64,000 bases of DNA from Massilia sp. IC2-477 (GTDB lineage: Bacteria; Pseudomonadota; Gammaproteobacteria; Burkholderiales; Burkholderiaceae_D), in contig NZ_JAJFEQ010000002.1 of the NCBI RefSeq assembly GCF_020707265.1, positions 558,001-622,000 on the forward strand, read 5' to 3'. The position numbers were made by a program, and so were the translations under genes. Of the stretch, positions 62,240 through 64,000 are shown one piece after another. The number at the start of each line of letters is the position of its first letter. The first letter of the stretch is position 1. The notes below the pieces were generated by a model. It searched no databases. It had not been told where the DNA came from and worked only from the letters and a program-made list of their open reading frames with translations.

Positions 62240-63796
62240 ATGGCCGCAATGCTTGACGCAGTGACAAATTCGTTTCCGCCGGAAACCGCGACCCGCCGCG
62301 TGCGCGCGGCCCTGATGCACAAGGTCTGCGGCGACGAAGAGATGTTCGCCCTGGGCGCCTCGATTGCCCGCGTGGTCGAGATGGCCTCGAGCGACGACCA
62401 GGGCACCCACGACCTGGCCTATTACGTGGTCTCCGACCCCGCGCTCACCCAGCGCATCCTGCGCCTGTCGAACACCATCCAGTACCGCCCCGTGGCGAGC
62501 ACGCCGGTGACCACGATCTCGCGCGCGATCTCGCTGCTCGGCTTCGACAACGTGAAGACCACCGCGCTGGCGATGCTGCTGGTCGACGCCCTCGCCAGCA
62601 GCGAGCATGCCGCCAGCGTGCGCGTCGAACTGGAAGCCTCCCTGTGCGCCAGCCTGGTCGGCCGCGAGATGGCGCGCCACAGCTTTTTCCAGGGCGCCGA
62701 GGAAGCCGCGATCTGCGCGCTGTTCAAGAACGTGGCGCCGCTGCTGGTGGCCAGCCACGAGCACGACCGCTACCGCGAGATCAGCGCCCTGGTCGCCGGC
62801 GGCAAGCACACGGTGGGGCAGGCCTCGCAGATGATCCTGGGCTGCAGCTATGACGCGCTGTCGCAGGCGGTGCTGGGCGAATGGAAGATCCCGGACCTGA
62901 TCGTGCGCGCCCAGGCCGCGCTGCCGCCAGGCGGCGTGCGGGTGGCCGCCAACCGCGGCGAATGGATGCGCCAGGTGGCCTCCTTCGGCCTGGACGTGGC
63001 GCGCCTCCTGGGCCGGACCCACGAGCCCGCCAATTCGCTGGAAGCGCAGGCGCTGCTGGCGCGCTACGGCGAAGCGCTCGACCTCGACCGGGAGCGCATG
63101 CTGGACCTGATGTCCTCGGTGCAGGAAGGCATGCGCGGCCTGCTCGAGAGCATGAACATGCAGCCGACGCCCAAGAGTGAGCCGAAGGATGAGGGCAGCG
63201 GCCTGCCGAACGTCTTGCTGCTGGCCACCTTGGATGCCGGCGAGGAAGAGCAGGAGGGCAGCCACCCGAGCGGCAAGCCGAAGAACGCGCGCGACCTGCT
63301 GCTGGCCGGCGTGCAGGACGTGACCCTGCTGCGCGCCTCCGGCCAGGGCAAGGTCAACGACGTGGTGCTGGCCGTGCTCGAGACCCTGTACAGCGCGCTT
63401 GGGTTCCGCTTCGCGACCGTGTGCCTGAAGGACGCGAAGAGCGGTCAGTACCGGGCGCGCGTGGCGCTGGGCGAAGACAGCGCCCGCCTGCAGGCCGGCT
63501 TCGCCTTCCCGCTGGCCCCACACCGCGACCTGTTCCACCTGGCGATGGAGAACGACGCCGACCTGATGATCTCGGACGCCGGCAGCCCCAAGATCCGTGA
63601 CCTGCTGCCCGAGTGGCACCGCAAGCTGCTGCCGGACGCGAAGAGCTTCATCGTGCTGCCGCTGGTGGTGGGGAAGGTGCAGCTGGGGCTGTTCTATGCG
63701 GACCGCAGCGCGACCGCGGAAGAGGGCGTCCCGCCAGATGAAACCGCCCTCATCAAGGCCCTCAAGGGTCAGGTATTGGCAGCGCTTGCCCCGTAG
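62240..63796 (+). CDS. HDOD-GAF signalling protein
   Basis: This 518-residue cytoplasmic protein has an HDOD domain (about 20-220; VVSDPALTQRILRLSNTIQY, TISRAISLLGFDNVK) and a C-terminal GAF-like domain (about 365-515; LYSALGFRFATVCLKD, FIVLPLVVGKVQLGLFYAD). HDOD proteins lack the HD metal site and act as signalling scaffolds, often in motility or c-di-GMP control. It is the second gene after the degenerate-receiver gene. An ATG three codons later is also possible. The stop TAG is the edge of a family B repeat. Confidence 0.9.
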   Translation: MAAMLDAVTNSFPPETATRRVRAALMHKVCGDEEMFALGASIARVVEMASSDDQGTHDLAYYVVSDPALTQRILRLSNTIQYRPVASTPVTTISRAISLLGFDNVKTTALAMLLVDALASSEHAASVRVELEASLCASLVGREMARHSFFQGAEEAAICALFKNVAPLLVASHEHDRYREISALVAGGKHTVGQASQMILGCSYDALSQAVLGEWKIPDLIVRAQAALPPGGVRVAANRGEWMRQVASFGLDVARLLGRTHEPANSLEAQALLARYGEALDLDRERMLDLMSSVQEGMRGLLESMNMQPTPKSEPKDEGSGLPNVLLLATLDAGEEEQEGSHPSGKPKNARDLLLAGVQDVTLLRASGQGKVNDVVLAVLETLYSALGFRFATVCLKDAKSGQYRARVALGEDSARLQAGFAFPLAPHRDLFHLAMENDADLMISDAGSPKIRDLLPEWHRKLLPDAKSFIVLPLVVGKVQLGLFYADRSATAEEGVPPDETALIKALKGQVLAALAP

Positions 63797-63898
63797 GGTG
63801 GGCGGGTTCCCCGCCCACGCGGTGATAGGCGAAATTTGAGTGTTCGTGGCATTGCCGGCAACCGTCGACCGCGTGGGCGGGCGACCCGCCCACCCTAC
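63793..63898. repeat. REPIN-like inverted repeat (family B), copy 3
   Basis: A 106-bp unit starts GTAGGGTGGGCGGG and ends CCCGCCCACCCTAC, with two hairpin arms and a 45-bp variable centre, closely like copy 1. Its left edge supplies the stop codon of the HDOD gene (63794-63796). Confidence 0.87.
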
Positions 63899-63934
63899 GA
63901 AAAACAGATCTCCATAAATCCCAGCAAATCACCC

Positions 63935-63963
63935 TTGTGGTTTTGCATCCCGCCCGTTACAAT
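63935..63963 (+). promoter_or_regulatory. Predicted sigma-70 promoter for a gene beyond the window
   Basis: TTGTGG (63935-63940) and TACAAT (63958-63963) are spaced by exactly 17 bases. Initiation would be near 63970. No start codon with a good reading frame is visible in the last 30 bases. Confidence 0.55.
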
Positions 63964-64000
63964 CACGCCCCGAAGCAACGCTGCTATGCGAAGCGGACAA

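Noticed and set aside
60560..63619. 1019-codon minus-strand open frame at the right end
   Set aside because: It lies antisense to two genes with clear receiver/TPR and HDOD-GAF domains and resembles a typical high-GC shadow.

Overview
The window is about 64 kb of high-GC DNA from a betaproteobacterium, most likely Oxalobacteraceae (Massilia, Telluria, Duganella type). The evidence is a DksA without zinc cysteines, tandem beta-type general porins, a SAH riboswitch in front of ahcY, a fused indolepyruvate ferredoxin oxidoreductase next to an Lrp gene, and families of REP-like palindromes. No rRNA, tRNA, CRISPR array, IS element or prophage was seen. This assignment is inference from gene content.

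Region 1 (1-5.8 kb, minus strand) is core: hslV-hslU behind a sigma-32-type promoter, a two-STAS-domain protein, dksA, a His-rich CobW-type GTPase, xerC and a DUF484 gene. Region 2 (5.8-14.5 kb) looks inserted between DUF484 and dapF, which are neighbours in many proteobacteria. It carries two porins, a Sel1-repeat protein, an unknown gene, a LysR/cupin divergent pair, an MpaB-family oxygenase and an isolated lpxD. Region 3 (14.5-21.5 kb) returns to core: dapF and two coupled lipid A acyltransferases on the minus strand, divergent from the methyl-cycle set metK, SAH riboswitch-ahcY, a small membrane protein and metF.

Region 4 (21.5-37.7 kb) holds 5-formyl-THF cyclo-ligase, a soluble lytic transglycosylase, an NDUFA9-like protein, a glutathione transferase, cca, a membrane diguanylate cyclase, a GNAT protein, an Lrp regulator divergent from the 3.5-kb indolepyruvate oxidoreductase gene, an S41 peptidase lipoprotein and an M14 peptidase.

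Region 5 (37.7-55.3 kb) is the most unusual. A structured leader precedes a lipoprotein with a mucin-like Pro/Thr tail of about 140 residues. A long palindromic element separates it from a 13.3-kb gene for a 4426-residue repeat protein: fifteen about 160-residue calcium-loop units interrupted by three delta-60 beta-propeller blocks. Convergent to it lies a gene pair for a LuxR-type regulator and a GT60-like polypeptide GlcNAc-transferase. I propose, as inference, that this is a surface adhesin/lipoprotein system with its own cytoplasmic O-glycosyltransferase.

Region 6 (55.3-64 kb) holds a periplasmic histidine phosphatase, the SDR-folB-ttcA set, a MidA-type methyltransferase, a membrane J-domain protein, a degenerate receiver/TPR protein and an HDOD-GAF protein. 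A second cross-cutting signal is a REP-like repeat family beginning GTAGGGTGG. In five separate genes its edge supplies the TAG stop codon.
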